From: Planctomycetota bacterium
GTDB lineage: Bacteria; Planctomycetota; Phycisphaerae; Sedimentisphaerales; Anaerobacaceae
Assembly: GCA_013349615.1 (NCBI GenBank)
Contig: DUZJ01000019.1
Span: forward strand, 1-49,345
Reading direction: 5' to 3'
DNA: 49,345 nt
The position numbers were made by a program, and so were the translations under genes. The notes beneath the pieces were generated by a model. It had not been told where the DNA came from. It worked only from the letters and a program-made list of their open reading frames with translations, and did not search any database. Of this stretch, positions 25,090-32,718 are shown one piece after another (the first letter of the stretch is position 1; each line of letters opens with the position of its first letter).

Positions 25090-25686
25090 TTATTCTCCCT
25101 GTTCCCGATGTCGTTTATCGGAATTAAAATATAATATTTCCTTATCCGTAACTAAAAAATCTACCGGCTCATCAAGCTCTATGACCGGTATCGAGTCAAC
25201 CACCTGCTCTGCGAAAGCAAAGCCGCATCTTGGTGCGTTAAGCTGCTCGTTAGCGAAAAACCTGTCGTAAAAGGCGCCGCCCCGCCCAAGGCGATTGCCA
25301 TTCCTGTCGAATCCTAACGCCGGCGCAACGACTAAATCAATCTCCTCCATCGGCATCGGTATCCCGGTTATTGGATTTCGAAGGTCTGCAACTTCGGTCG
25401 AAAAGCCGGTCTCCAGAGAGTTTATCTGTACCGGTATCATACGCCTTTGATGCCACGAAATCTTCGGCACCACCACTGTCTTGCCGTGCTGCCAGGCATA
25501 AAGTATTACCTCGGAAGTATCCACCTCATGCGGCAGTGATAAATATATCATGACCGTTGAGGCTCCTTGAAATTGCGACGTCGAAACCAGGTTCCGGCAT
25601 GCTTTTTGGCTTTTTTCGCTCCTCTCATCAACCCTCATCTCAAGCAGGCACTTCTGCAACCTCACACGCAACTGTTTCTTGTCCAT
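25090..25686 (-). CDS. fau: 5-formyltetrahydrofolate cyclo-ligase
   Basis: The 198-residue cytoplasmic enzyme converts 5-formyl-THF to 5,10-methenyl-THF using ATP, returning a storage folate to the one-carbon pool. Signatures are the N-terminal KKQLRVRLQ helix, IYLSLPHEVDT, the substrate/ATP segment DLVVAPALGFDRNGNRLGRG with the hallmark GRGGAFYDRF following on, and the C-terminal FLVTDKEI. Length is typical. It is the middle gene of rarA, cyclo-ligase, L,D-transpeptidase, 22 bases after rarA. Confidence 0.93.
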   Translation of the reverse strand: MDKKQLRVRLQKCLLEMRVDERSEKSQKACRNLVSTSQFQGASTVMIYLSLPHEVDTSEVILYAWQHGKTVVVPKISWHQRRMIPVQINSLETGFSTEVADLRNPITGIPMPMEEIDLVVAPALGFDRNGNRLGRGGAFYDRFFANEQLNAPRCGFAFAEQVVDSIPVIELDEPVDFLVTDKEILYFNSDKRHREQGE

Positions 25687-25708
25687 TTAGTTGTCCTTCT
25701 TTTCAGTA

Positions 25709-27076
25709 CTATTCCGGGCGCCCCTTGCTATCTTGTATCAAGCTCTGCAGCTTTTGTAAATAACGCTTAATATTTTTTTCATCTCCAATTTCTTTGGGCA
25801 CGTAATATTTATCCTTCAATGTCCCTGGCAGGTACTCCTGCACCACAAAACCATCCTTAAAACTATGGGGATACCTGTAATCGGTTCCAAAACCCATCTT
25901 TTTCGCAGCCGGGTAATGACTGTCCTTTAGATGTTTTGGCACCGGTTTAACCGGCTCACGTTTCACGTCGGCCACAGCTTTCCAAACCGCTGATGCCGCC
26001 GCGTTTGATTTCGGCGCACAGGCAACGTATATGGCCGCCTGTGCCAGGGCCAATTGTGCTTCCGGCAGACCGACAAACTCCGATATCTGAACCGCGGCCG
26101 CTGCCAAAACCGTCGCCATTGGGTCGGCGTTTCCAACGTCTTCTGCCGCACAAACCGCAATCCGCCGGGCGATAAAACGCGTATCCTCCCCCCCTGCTAT
26201 CATCCGGGCAAGCCAGTAAACCGTCGCATCAGGGTCGCTGCCCCGCATACTCTTCTGAAAAGCGCTTGCCAAATCGTAGTGTGTGTCGCCTGTACCGTCA
26301 TAGTCAATTGCCTTTTGTTGTATCGACTCTTCCGCAACTTTCAGATTAAATTTAATCCTTTTCTCAACCTGCCGCACAGCTGTCGACAACACACCCACCT
26401 CTAAAGCTGTCAGTGCCCTGCGAGCATCACCGGCGCTCATAACAGCCAGAAATTTCAGCGCCTTCTCATCCGCCTTGACGTCAAATTTACCCAGTCCTCG
26501 TTCGGCATCGGCAATAGCAGTCTTCAGCAGCTCTAAAATGTCCTCTTCGCTGAGCGGCTCAAAATGAAACACGGTACTGCGGGAAATCAACGGCGAATTG
26601 ACCGAGAAAAACGGATTTTCCGTAGTTGCGCCTATCAGGATTAAAATCCCGGATTCGACATCATCCAGCAAAACATCCTGCTGAGCGCGGTTGAAACGGT
26701 GGATTTCATTGATAAAAAGGACGGTTCGCCTGCCGCTGGCCGCCAGCCTGTCTCGGGCGCCTGCAATTATCTGGCGAATGTCTTTCACGCTGGCCGCCGG
26801 GGCACTGAGATAATAGAACCTGGCCTTCGTGTAATTCGCAATCACTGTCGCTAAGGAGGTCTTGCCCACACCCGGCGGCCCGTAAAATATCAGACTGCTG
26901 AGCCTGTCGGCCTCCAGCATCCTTGTCAGCAGCCTGTCAGGGCCAAGGAAGTGCCTCTGCCCGAGAAACTCTTCGAGCTTTCTCGGTCTCATCCGAACCG
27001 CCAGAGGCGCCGCTGATGCGATATTTGCCTCTTCAGACCGGCTAAACAGACTTCTTTTGCCCTTCTCATCACACAT
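25709..27076 (-). CDS. rarA: Replication-associated recombination protein A (MgsA family AAA ATPase)
   Basis: The ATG at 27076 is preferred: the in-frame TTG at 27103 would place a perfect TATAAT box inside the coding region. The 455-residue AAA+ ATPase shows AVRMRPRKLEEFLGQ, Walker A GPPGVGKTS, Walker B VLFINEIHRFN, sensor 1 GATTENP, and the C-terminal tetramer domain with GTGDTHYDLASAFQKSMRGSD, YWLARMIAGGED and AAEDVGNADP. Family members act at stalled replication forks and at recombination or clamp-loading steps. All ATPase motifs are intact. It heads a three-gene operon. Confidence 0.95.
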   Translation of the reverse strand: MCDEKGKRSLFSRSEEANIASAAPLAVRMRPRKLEEFLGQRHFLGPDRLLTRMLEADRLSSLIFYGPPGVGKTSLATVIANYTKARFYYLSAPAASVKDIRQIIAGARDRLAASGRRTVLFINEIHRFNRAQQDVLLDDVESGILILIGATTENPFFSVNSPLISRSTVFHFEPLSEEDILELLKTAIADAERGLGKFDVKADEKALKFLAVMSAGDARRALTALEVGVLSTAVRQVEKRIKFNLKVAEESIQQKAIDYDGTGDTHYDLASAFQKSMRGSDPDATVYWLARMIAGGEDTRFIARRIAVCAAEDVGNADPMATVLAAAAVQISEFVGLPEAQLALAQAAIYVACAPKSNAAASAVWKAVADVKREPVKPVPKHLKDSHYPAAKKMGFGTDYRYPHSFKDGFVVQEYLPGTLKDKYYVPKEIGDEKNIKRYLQKLQSLIQDSKGRPE

Positions 27077-27083
27077 CGACCAT

Positions 27084-27112
27084 ATTATATGCAAGATACG
27101 CAAAACTGTCGA
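27084..27112 (-). promoter_or_regulatory. Promoter predicting a leaderless rarA message
   Basis: On the minus strand TCGACA (27112-27107) and TATAAT (27089-27084) are separated by 17 nt. The rarA ATG begins only 7 nt past the -10 box, about where transcription should start. No ribosome-binding site fits in between. A leaderless message is predicted. Confidence 0.5.
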
Positions 27113-27260
27113 AATTTATTTCAAGAGGCTTCTATGCCCACTCTTCGACCTGTTTTGCCCAAAACACTCCCTGCAAAAAGAATCCAGAAAAACCTCTTTT
27201 TTATTTGATTTGCAGCTTCCAGCCGATAAACTTCTTATGTTGCTGGTAGGTCATTTAACC

Positions 27261-27288
27261 TTGTACCAGACAGAAATTTTCGTATAAC
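27261..27288 (+). promoter_or_regulatory. Promoter of the porin-like gene
   Basis: TTGTAC (27261-27266) and TATAAC (27283-27288) are 16 nt apart. Transcription would start near 27295, giving a leader of about 30 nt with a strong AAGGAGATAAG ribosome-binding site. Confidence 0.5.
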
Positions 27289-27326
27289 ATAGCAAGTTGT
27301 AGTAATGGTCTTTTAAGGAGATAAGT

Positions 27327-28145
27327 ATGAAGAAAAAAGCAATTTTACTAACTGTTGTAATCTTGTTGAGTGTAGGCTCTCTGGCCCAGGCCAAGGAAGG
27401 TGAGCTAAGTGCAACCTTTGACGTGACCTACTTGAGTAGGTACATCTGGCGAGGTATCGATGTCTATGAAGATAACCACAGCGCGATTCAGCCGAGTATC
27501 GACGTCGACCTCTACGGAACCGGGCTTGGACTAAAGGTTCTATGGTCAAGGGCCAATGGAAGTGGTTTCGAAAACTCCGAGGAAATAGACTTCACCTTAT
27601 ATTACAACAACGATATCTATGAAGACGAAGTTTATGCAACCAACTACGGGATTGGCTGGACATATTATACATACCCCGACGAACCAAAAGCTGGTGCCGC
27701 AGGTGGGCAGGCTGCTGATATGCAGGAATTCTTTGCATCTCTTTCCTGGCCAAAGCTCTGCCCTGCAGGCATCGTTCCCAGCTACACTGTTGTCTGTATG
27801 TGGCCATCCGAAGGTGGGTCCACCCTTAACGAAAATGGCGGCTGGATACAAATCTTCGGACTCGGCTATGACCTGACCGTTCCCGAACTGACTCCGGAAA
27901 TGCCCGAGCAAGTTCTACATCTCTCCGCAGAACTTGTTTACAACGACGGCGTTGGTGGCGCTTATGCTGCAAATGGAGCTGTAGACCACGACTTCTCACA
28001 CCTTCTCTTTGGTGTCTCAACAGAGTTTGACCTCGGCAACGATCTTGCCTTCTGTCCCGGACTTTATTACCAGGCATCGATGGAAGATTCGGTCAATGAT
28101 GATGATGAAACCTGGATCAGCTTGAGTCTAAAGTACAACTTCTAA
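27327..28145 (+). CDS. Putative outer-membrane porin (TorF/Gcw_chp-like)
   Basis: The 272-residue protein has a clean signal peptide (MKKKAILLTVVILLSVGSLAQA). A run of alternating amphipathic beta-strands follows, starting with ATFDVTYLSRYIWRGIDVYED, the characteristic opening of the Gcw_chp/TorF family of putative porins. It ends in Phe (LSLKYNF), as outer-membrane beta-barrels do for recognition by BamA. It should form a barrel of about 12 strands; the substrate is unknown. It is a single-gene unit with its own promoter at 27261-27288 and a terminator at 28169-28202. Confidence 0.8.
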   Translation: MKKKAILLTVVILLSVGSLAQAKEGELSATFDVTYLSRYIWRGIDVYEDNHSAIQPSIDVDLYGTGLGLKVLWSRANGSGFENSEEIDFTLYYNNDIYEDEVYATNYGIGWTYYTYPDEPKAGAAGGQAADMQEFFASLSWPKLCPAGIVPSYTVVCMWPSEGGSTLNENGGWIQIFGLGYDLTVPELTPEMPEQVLHLSAELVYNDGVGGAYAANGAVDHDFSHLLFGVSTEFDLGNDLAFCPGLYYQASMEDSVNDDDETWISLSLKYNF

Positions 28146-28168
28146 AACCACTTAGTTTCTATGCCAAC

Positions 28169-28202
28169 AGAGAAGACCGGTTACGAAAAACCGGCCTTCT
28201 CT
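28169..28202 (+). terminator. Hairpin terminator after the porin-like gene
   Basis: AGAGAAG plus CCGG pairs with CCGG plus CTTCTCT around a loop of about 10 bases, with one mismatch (A opposite C). TATTTGTTTATT follows, an acceptable though imperfect U-rich tail. It may also serve the convergent polyprenyl synthetase gene. Confidence 0.7.
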
Positions 28203-28239
28203 ATTTGTTTATTATGGCAGCGTATCGAACAAAATGGTT

Positions 28240-29433
28240 CTAACTCGCTCGCTGCCCGATAAATGTAGCTGTCTCAATCAGCGCATCTTTGGCCCTGCCT
28301 TCTTTCAACTCGGTCAATGCACCCAGAGCTTTTGCAACAAATTCCTGTGTCCGCATGCGCGTATATTCCAAACTGCCGAAACGCCCTAACATCTCGGCAA
28401 GGCTCTCCTTCTCGCGCCTCGGCACACGTTCCAGATACGAATTTATCACTGCGCTTTTTTCTCTCTCGTCCGATGCTCTTAGCAAATGTATCACGGCTAA
28501 AGTCAGCTTGTTTTTATCAATATCGCTGCCGAGCGTTTTGCCCGTTTTGCTTTCGTCGCCGATTATATCCAGTAAATCATCGGTAATTTGAAACGCAATG
28601 CCGGCATTTAGACCGAAACAGGCCAGCGACTGCGTCTGCGTCTCCCTTCCGCCCGCCAAAAGCCCGCCAAGCAGGCAGCAGCTGCTAAAAAGAGCCGCAC
28701 TTTTTTCGGTGATTATCGCGATATATTCTGGTTCGCTCAACTGCCAATTCCGCCTCTCGGTTACCTGTCTCAATTCACCTTCGCAGACTCGAACTGCCGT
28801 ACCGGCAATTATATTAGTGATTTCCGGGTCCAAATCGGCGCATATCCTGAAGGCCTTGCCTAATAAGAAATCCCCCAACAGCACGGCGGTCTCGTCACCC
28901 CAAAGACTATTTACCGTAGGCTGCCCTCTTCTCTTTTGTCCTCCGTCCATAACATCATCGTGCAACAGCGTGGCATTGTGAATTAGCTCAACAATCGCTG
29001 CAACACGGATAGCATCGTATTGCGTATTGCGTATATTTTCACTCGTCGCCGGGCCCCCGGAGGTCGCAGACTTCCTCAATTTGGGGCTCTTCTCTGCACC
29101 CTCTCCGTAAGTCCGCTCGGGGACGCCTTCCGGCCCAGTCACAGGGACAGCTCCATTCGCGGTCGTTCCTTTCCCAAACGACCCGTCACGCACTGCACGA
29201 TACGACAATAAAACAAGTCCAGGCCGAATCAGCTTGCCGCCGCGGATATTTGCACATCCCAGTAGCCGGCTAACAGGCTCACGGGCCTCGGCAAATTGCT
29301 CTTCAATCAATCTTTGTACCTGGCCCAATTCGCCATCGATGAGCCTGAAAGAAGGGACCGTACTCTGCGGCAGACCACCGGTTGTGCCTGTCCTCGAAGG
29401 CAGCGAAGGATTGCTATGTGATGGTAACTGCAT
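28240..29433 (-). CDS. Polyprenyl synthetase with an unusual internal insertion
   Basis: This trans-isoprenyl diphosphate synthase builds linear prenyl diphosphates from IPP. It shows IRGGKLIRPGLVLLSYRA, the first Asp-rich motif in HNATLLHDDVMD (residues 153-163), RRGQPTVNSLWG, the second Asp-rich motif in FQITDDLLDIIGDES, and KTLGSDIDKNKLTL. At 397 residues it is 60-70 longer than usual. The excess lies at residues about 82-139 (29017-29190), between the Arg-Pro helix and the first Asp motif. That segment is rich in Gly, Pro, Thr and Ser and matches no part of the fold. A further foreign-looking run occurs near residues 9-29. Catalytic residues are intact, so the enzyme may still work if the insert is looped out. 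It lies 54 bases after the aminotransferase gene. Confidence 0.88.
   Translation of the reverse strand: MQLPSHSNPSLPSRTGTTGGLPQSTVPSFRLIDGELGQVQRLIEEQFAEAREPVSRLLGCANIRGGKLIRPGLVLLSYRAVRDGSFGKGTTANGAVPVTGPEGVPERTYGEGAEKSPKLRKSATSGGPATSENIRNTQYDAIRVAAIVELIHNATLLHDDVMDGGQKRRGQPTVNSLWGDETAVLLGDFLLGKAFRICADLDPEITNIIAGTAVRVCEGELRQVTERRNWQLSEPEYIAIITEKSAALFSSCCLLGGLLAGGRETQTQSLACFGLNAGIAFQITDDLLDIIGDESKTGKTLGSDIDKNKLTLAVIHLLRASDEREKSAVINSYLERVPRREKESLAEMLGRFGSLEYTRMRTQEFVAKALGALTELKEGRAKDALIETATFIGQRAS
29017..29190 (-). repeat. In-frame foreign insert in the polyprenyl synthetase gene
   Basis: About 174 bases encode residues 82-139, which have no counterpart in the normal enzyme. The DNA has features of the intergenic repeats in this window: a CCGGG/CCCGG palindrome near 29049-29060, GGGACAGCTCC-type sequence, and an imperfect heptamer run (ACGCAATACGCAATACG) at its downstream edge. 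The length is a multiple of three and contains no stop in frame. The edges are estimated from protein similarity, not from target duplications. Confidence 0.5.
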
Positions 29434-29487
29434 ATCAGTTTTGAACTTTGGACTTTGAGCGTTGAGTTACTACTAAAAACTCGACAC

Positions 29488-30354
29488 TCACGACTTCTTT
29501 CCGTGGGCGTATTGGAAGAACTTTTTCCTCAGAAGATGCGTAATAGGCCCGGGCCTGCCGTCTCCGATAATTCTACCGTCAATCTCGACGATACCAATCA
29601 CCTCGGCAGCCGTTCCGGTGAGGAAAAATTCATCGCAAACATATAAATCAAATCTCGTAAGATTTTTTTCAACCACCTCGAGCTTTTCTTCCTTCGCCAG
29701 TCTGAAAACTATACCTCGCGTTATCCCTTCCAGCGCACCAGCTTCAACCGGTGGTGTATAAACCACACCGTCTTTCACAATAAAAACATTGTCGGCCGTC
29801 GCTTCGGCAACATATCCTTCGTGGTTATACAGAACTGCTTCGGGCACGTCGCTGTCCAGTGCTTCAATCTTGGCCAGAATGCTATTGAGATAATTCAAGC
29901 TCTTGACTTGAGGCGGAATCGCCAGCGGATGATTGCGGACAGTCGTTGCACTGACCACCTTCATCCCTTTCTCATAAAGCTCCTCCGGATAAAGCTGAAT
30001 GTTGTCCGCTATGATAATCAATCTGCCATTCTCACAGATGAGAGGATTCAGCCCCAAAGTCCCCACCCCGCGCGTTACCAACAACCGGATATAACCGTCA
30101 ATAATACCGTTAGCTGCGGTGGTCTTTTCAACTGCACCGATAAGTTTGTCTTTAGTCATCGGCATCACAAGGCGGATCGCCTTCGCCGATTCAAAAAGCC
30201 TCTTTATATGAACCTCCAGTTCAAATATCCTGCGGTTGTAGACACGAATACCCTCAAAAACGCCGTCGCCGTAAAGAAGACCGTGGTCGAAAACAGATAT
30301 CCTGGCATCCGCCTCGTCTACAAGTTTGTTATCAAGCCAAACTTTTAGTCCCAT
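29488..30354 (-). CDS. ilvE: Branched-chain amino acid aminotransferase (class IV)
   Basis: The ATG at 30354 (MGLKVWLDNKLV) is the natural start; an upstream in-frame start would add 16 unrelated residues. The 288-residue PLP enzyme transfers amino groups between glutamate and the 2-oxo acids of Val, Leu and Ile. Signatures are DHGLLYGDGVFEGIR, TRGVGTLGLNP, the PLP-Lys in VKSLNYLNSI, and the class-IV motif EGYVAEATADNVFIVKDG, followed by GITRGIV and EFFLTGTAAEVIGI. Fold-type IV D-amino-acid transaminases share these motifs, so substrate range is not fully certain. It sits between the LolD-type ATPase and polyprenyl synthetase genes on the same strand. Confidence 0.9.
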   Translation of the reverse strand: MGLKVWLDNKLVDEADARISVFDHGLLYGDGVFEGIRVYNRRIFELEVHIKRLFESAKAIRLVMPMTKDKLIGAVEKTTAANGIIDGYIRLLVTRGVGTLGLNPLICENGRLIIIADNIQLYPEELYEKGMKVVSATTVRNHPLAIPPQVKSLNYLNSILAKIEALDSDVPEAVLYNHEGYVAEATADNVFIVKDGVVYTPPVEAGALEGITRGIVFRLAKEEKLEVVEKNLTRFDLYVCDEFFLTGTAAEVIGIVEIDGRIIGDGRPGPITHLLRKKFFQYAHGKKS

Positions 30355-30413
30355 AATCTCACATCTCGTGTTCTGTCTGCCGAATTTATCTTTCCGAAAC
30401 ACCCCTTGTCAGA

Positions 30414-30438
30414 AGTTCACCCTGAACCGGGGCGAAGG
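30414..30438. repeat. Dispersed CCCTGA...GAAGG-type repeat
   Basis: AGTTCACCCTGAACCGGGGC followed by GAAGG is a diverged member of the family better seen at 39238, 46268 and 48771. It lies directly after the stop of the LolD-type gene (30442). Confidence 0.45.
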
Positions 30439-30441
30439 ATT

Positions 30442-31143
30442 TCACGCACGACGGATTTTACCGTCAGCCAATATTACTATCCGTCCAGCACGCTGGGCAA
30501 CTCGTTCGTTGTGGCTCACCATCACAATCGTCTGGCCGGCCCGATTCAATTTCTCAAAGACCTCTAAAATACCATTTCCTGTCGCAGAGTCAAGATTTCC
30601 TGTCGGCTCATCCGCCAAAAGAATGTTCGGTTCATTCATCAACGCCCTGCCGATGGCGACCCGCTGCCTCTCTCCGCCCGACAACTGATACGGTTTATGA
30701 TTGGCCCTTTCGGCCAAACCAAGCTGTTCGAGCAATTCTCTGGCCCGTCGCCTGGCCCGTCCGCGACACTCTAACCACCCGAACACTCCCCTGGAAACCA
30801 TCGTAGGCAGATAAACGTTTTCCAATACACTCAATTCGTCCAATAAATGATAAAACTGAAAAACAAATCCAACCATTTTGTTGCGGAATCTATTCAATTC
30901 GCCGCCGCTATACCGGCTCAAATCGCGTCCCGCAAACGCCACAACACCTTTATCCGGCTTATCCAGCGCACCTAATATATGCAGAAGTGTACTTTTACCG
31001 CTGCCCGAAGCACCGACTATCGCAACAAACTCACCCTTATCGACCGAAAAATCTACCCCTTCGAGCACTTTGACCTCGGTCACGCCCATCAGATAGGATT
31101 TATAAATCGCCTCAGCTTTTAATATAAATTCGTCTTTATTCAT
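30442..31143 (-). CDS. ABC transporter ATP-binding protein, LolD/MacB type
   Basis: The ATG at 31143 (MNKDEFILKAEAIYKSY) is preferred over an upstream in-frame start, which would translate a dispersed repeat. The 233-residue ATPase shows Walker A GASGSGKST, the Q-loop FVFQFYHLL, the ABC signature YQLSGGERQRVAIGRAL, Walker B ILLADEPTGNLDS and the switch VMVSHNERVA. The Q-loop sequence and DEPTGNLDS are typical of LolD and MacB. Two FtsX-type permease genes lie directly upstream on the same strand. Together they resemble LolCDE, which releases lipoproteins from the inner membrane; a MacB-like role cannot be excluded. Confidence 0.92.
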   Translation of the reverse strand: MNKDEFILKAEAIYKSYLMGVTEVKVLEGVDFSVDKGEFVAIVGASGSGKSTLLHILGALDKPDKGVVAFAGRDLSRYSGGELNRFRNKMVGFVFQFYHLLDELSVLENVYLPTMVSRGVFGWLECRGRARRRARELLEQLGLAERANHKPYQLSGGERQRVAIGRALMNEPNILLADEPTGNLDSATGNGILEVFEKLNRAGQTIVMVSHNERVAQRAGRIVILADGKIRRA

Positions 31144-31199
31144 ATGCTCACTGATCAATAATGCTATCGTTGCAAGACCTGCTCGCAATGACAGAGCGT

Positions 31200-31257
31200 T
31201 TAACAATAATCAATAATCAATAATCAAGAGTCAATAATCAACAATCAATAATCAATT
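31200..31257. repeat. Imperfect 7-bp tandem repeat (AATCAAT unit)
   Basis: About eight imperfect copies of a 7-base unit (AATAATC/AATCAAT) lie between the LolD-type gene and the end of the upstream permease gene. They run right up to that gene's stop codon at 31256. A reverse GTCATTGCGAGC repeat (31181-31192) abuts them. Confidence 0.7.
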
Positions 31258-32605
31258 ATAACTGGCTCACCTGCAATATCTCCACCGGCTCCCGCTTAGC
31301 CGCCTGCCAGCTTGGCAACAGCGCGCCGGCCAAACTCGCACCTATTGCCGAAAGGATTATTATTACCAGGACCTTCAAATCAACTGCGTTCGGGATATCG
31401 CCGATAGCGTATATTGTCCTGTCCCACAACTGAAACTTAAAATGCTCAAAAAACCAGTCTTCTATCCCATTTATATGCACCAGAAACCGCCAGCCCCCCA
31501 ACACACCTATTGCGGAACCCAAAAGACCCACTAAAAAAGCAAAAAACAGAAATAATTGGATAATATTCGCATTCGAGGCGCCGATGCTTTTCAATATACC
31601 GATGTCTTTGCTCTTATGGCTGATAATCATATAAAAAACAACAAAGACTATGAAAACAGTCGTAATTCCCACGAGAGCAAACATCGCGGTCATCATCGTC
31701 TGTTCTTTTTCCATTGCCGCGATGAATGTACGACGGTATTCTTTCCAGCTTTGCACGCTCACCTTCTCTAACAACACTGCTTGCGCCTCGCCTGCCTTTT
31801 TCTGCTTGTAGCTCGAGAGCAGCGAAGCGACTCTTTCACAACCGGCCTTGAGTTTCACATCCGGCTTGAACTTTATATGGATAGCGCTTGCTCTCTTGAC
31901 GGACCCGCCCATTCCACACAATAGTTGAGCTTCTTCAAAAGGCAAATAAATCATTGAGCTGTCCACCCTCGCCAGTCCACTGTGCGAATTATCGCTATAA
32001 TAGAAAGTTTTTGTATTAACCAGCCCTGCTCCCGCCTTAGCCAGAGCGCCTTTGGCAGTCAACGGGAAACAGCTTATCGCAAGACCTATACCGGCAGGGC
32101 CGGAATCATAACTATATCGCCCTTTCGAATCACGTGACAGCACAAGGTCAATCCCTATAACACAACCGCCCAGGTTTGGTTCATAGACCGGTTCAAACGC
32201 CCTCGAAACATCTCCCTCATGGTGGTACAGTGTCTCGCCAAAGCCGGTTACTTTTGTTTGGTCGACAGGGTCAATACCCATTATCTCAACGCCGATATTT
32301 CGTTCCGTCCCAACTGGACTTACCAGCGCATAGCTTTTTATCACTGCCGACACGCCTTCGATAACATCTTCGGCGAGAAGCTCCTTCATAAAATCTTCAT
32401 AGTATGCAAAGCCCACCAGCGATTCCGTGCCGACAACACAGTCACCCACAAACTTGTGATTCTTCTGCTTAAACTCCGTCACCAGCCCAGTCATTACGGT
32501 CATCACCACAACCACAATAAAGACGCAGAGTGCCACCGCCAACACCGCAAAATACGTTATTGGGCGTCTTACCAGATATCTGACTGCAAGAACAATCTTG
32601 TACAT
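31256..32605 (-). CDS. FtsX-type ABC transporter permease (LolC/LolE-like), second copy
   Basis: The 449-residue inner-membrane protein has the four-helix MacB/FtsX layout: a first helix at residues about 15-45 (TYFAVLAVALCVFIVVVVM), a periplasmic domain of about 240 residues, and three C-terminal helices. These include TTVFIVFVVFYMIISHKSKDIGILKSIGAS, a signature of FtsX permeases where the loop contacts the ATPase, and ILSAIGASLAGALLPSWQAAKREPVEILQ at the end. It forms the transporter with the permease encoded upstream (32719-34065) and the ATPase downstream. Two different permeases plus one ATPase matches LolC, LolE and LolD. Confidence 0.85.
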   Translation of the reverse strand: MYKIVLAVRYLVRRPITYFAVLAVALCVFIVVVVMTVMTGLVTEFKQKNHKFVGDCVVGTESLVGFAYYEDFMKELLAEDVIEGVSAVIKSYALVSPVGTERNIGVEIMGIDPVDQTKVTGFGETLYHHEGDVSRAFEPVYEPNLGGCVIGIDLVLSRDSKGRYSYDSGPAGIGLAISCFPLTAKGALAKAGAGLVNTKTFYYSDNSHSGLARVDSSMIYLPFEEAQLLCGMGGSVKRASAIHIKFKPDVKLKAGCERVASLLSSYKQKKAGEAQAVLLEKVSVQSWKEYRRTFIAAMEKEQTMMTAMFALVGITTVFIVFVVFYMIISHKSKDIGILKSIGASNANIIQLFLFFAFLVGLLGSAIGVLGGWRFLVHINGIEDWFFEHFKFQLWDRTIYAIGDIPNAVDLKVLVIIILSAIGASLAGALLPSWQAAKREPVEILQVSQL

Positions 32606-32625
32606 TTTTCAATTAGTATATTGTT

Positions 32626-32698
32626 GTCATTCCTGCGCAACCTGTCCTGAGCAAAGCCTGTACTGAGCTTTGTCGAAGTGTCGAAGGAGCAGGAATCT
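32626..32698. repeat. Composite palindromic repeat between the two permease genes
   Basis: The element starts GTCATTCCTGC and ends GCAGGAATC, with 8-bp complementary ends (ATTCCTGC/GCAGGAAT). Inside it holds CCTGAGC and GTCGAAGG modules, and a GAGCAAAGC/GAGCTTTGTC pair that can form an inner hairpin. It combines the two main repeat types of this window in one unit and fills most of the gap between the two permease genes. Confidence 0.7.
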
Positions 32699-32718
32699 AT
32701 GCCCTATCCAACATCCAT

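Noticed and set aside
28169..28202. Riboswitch or attenuator
   Set aside because: A simple hairpin after a stop codon with a U-rich tail is explained as a terminator.
29017..29190. Intein or intron in the polyprenyl synthetase gene
   Set aside because: It is far too short for an intein, lacks splice motifs, and stays open in frame, so a repeat-derived insert is more likely.
31200..31257. CRISPR array
   Set aside because: The units are 7 bp, imperfect and contiguous with no spacers, and there are no cas genes.
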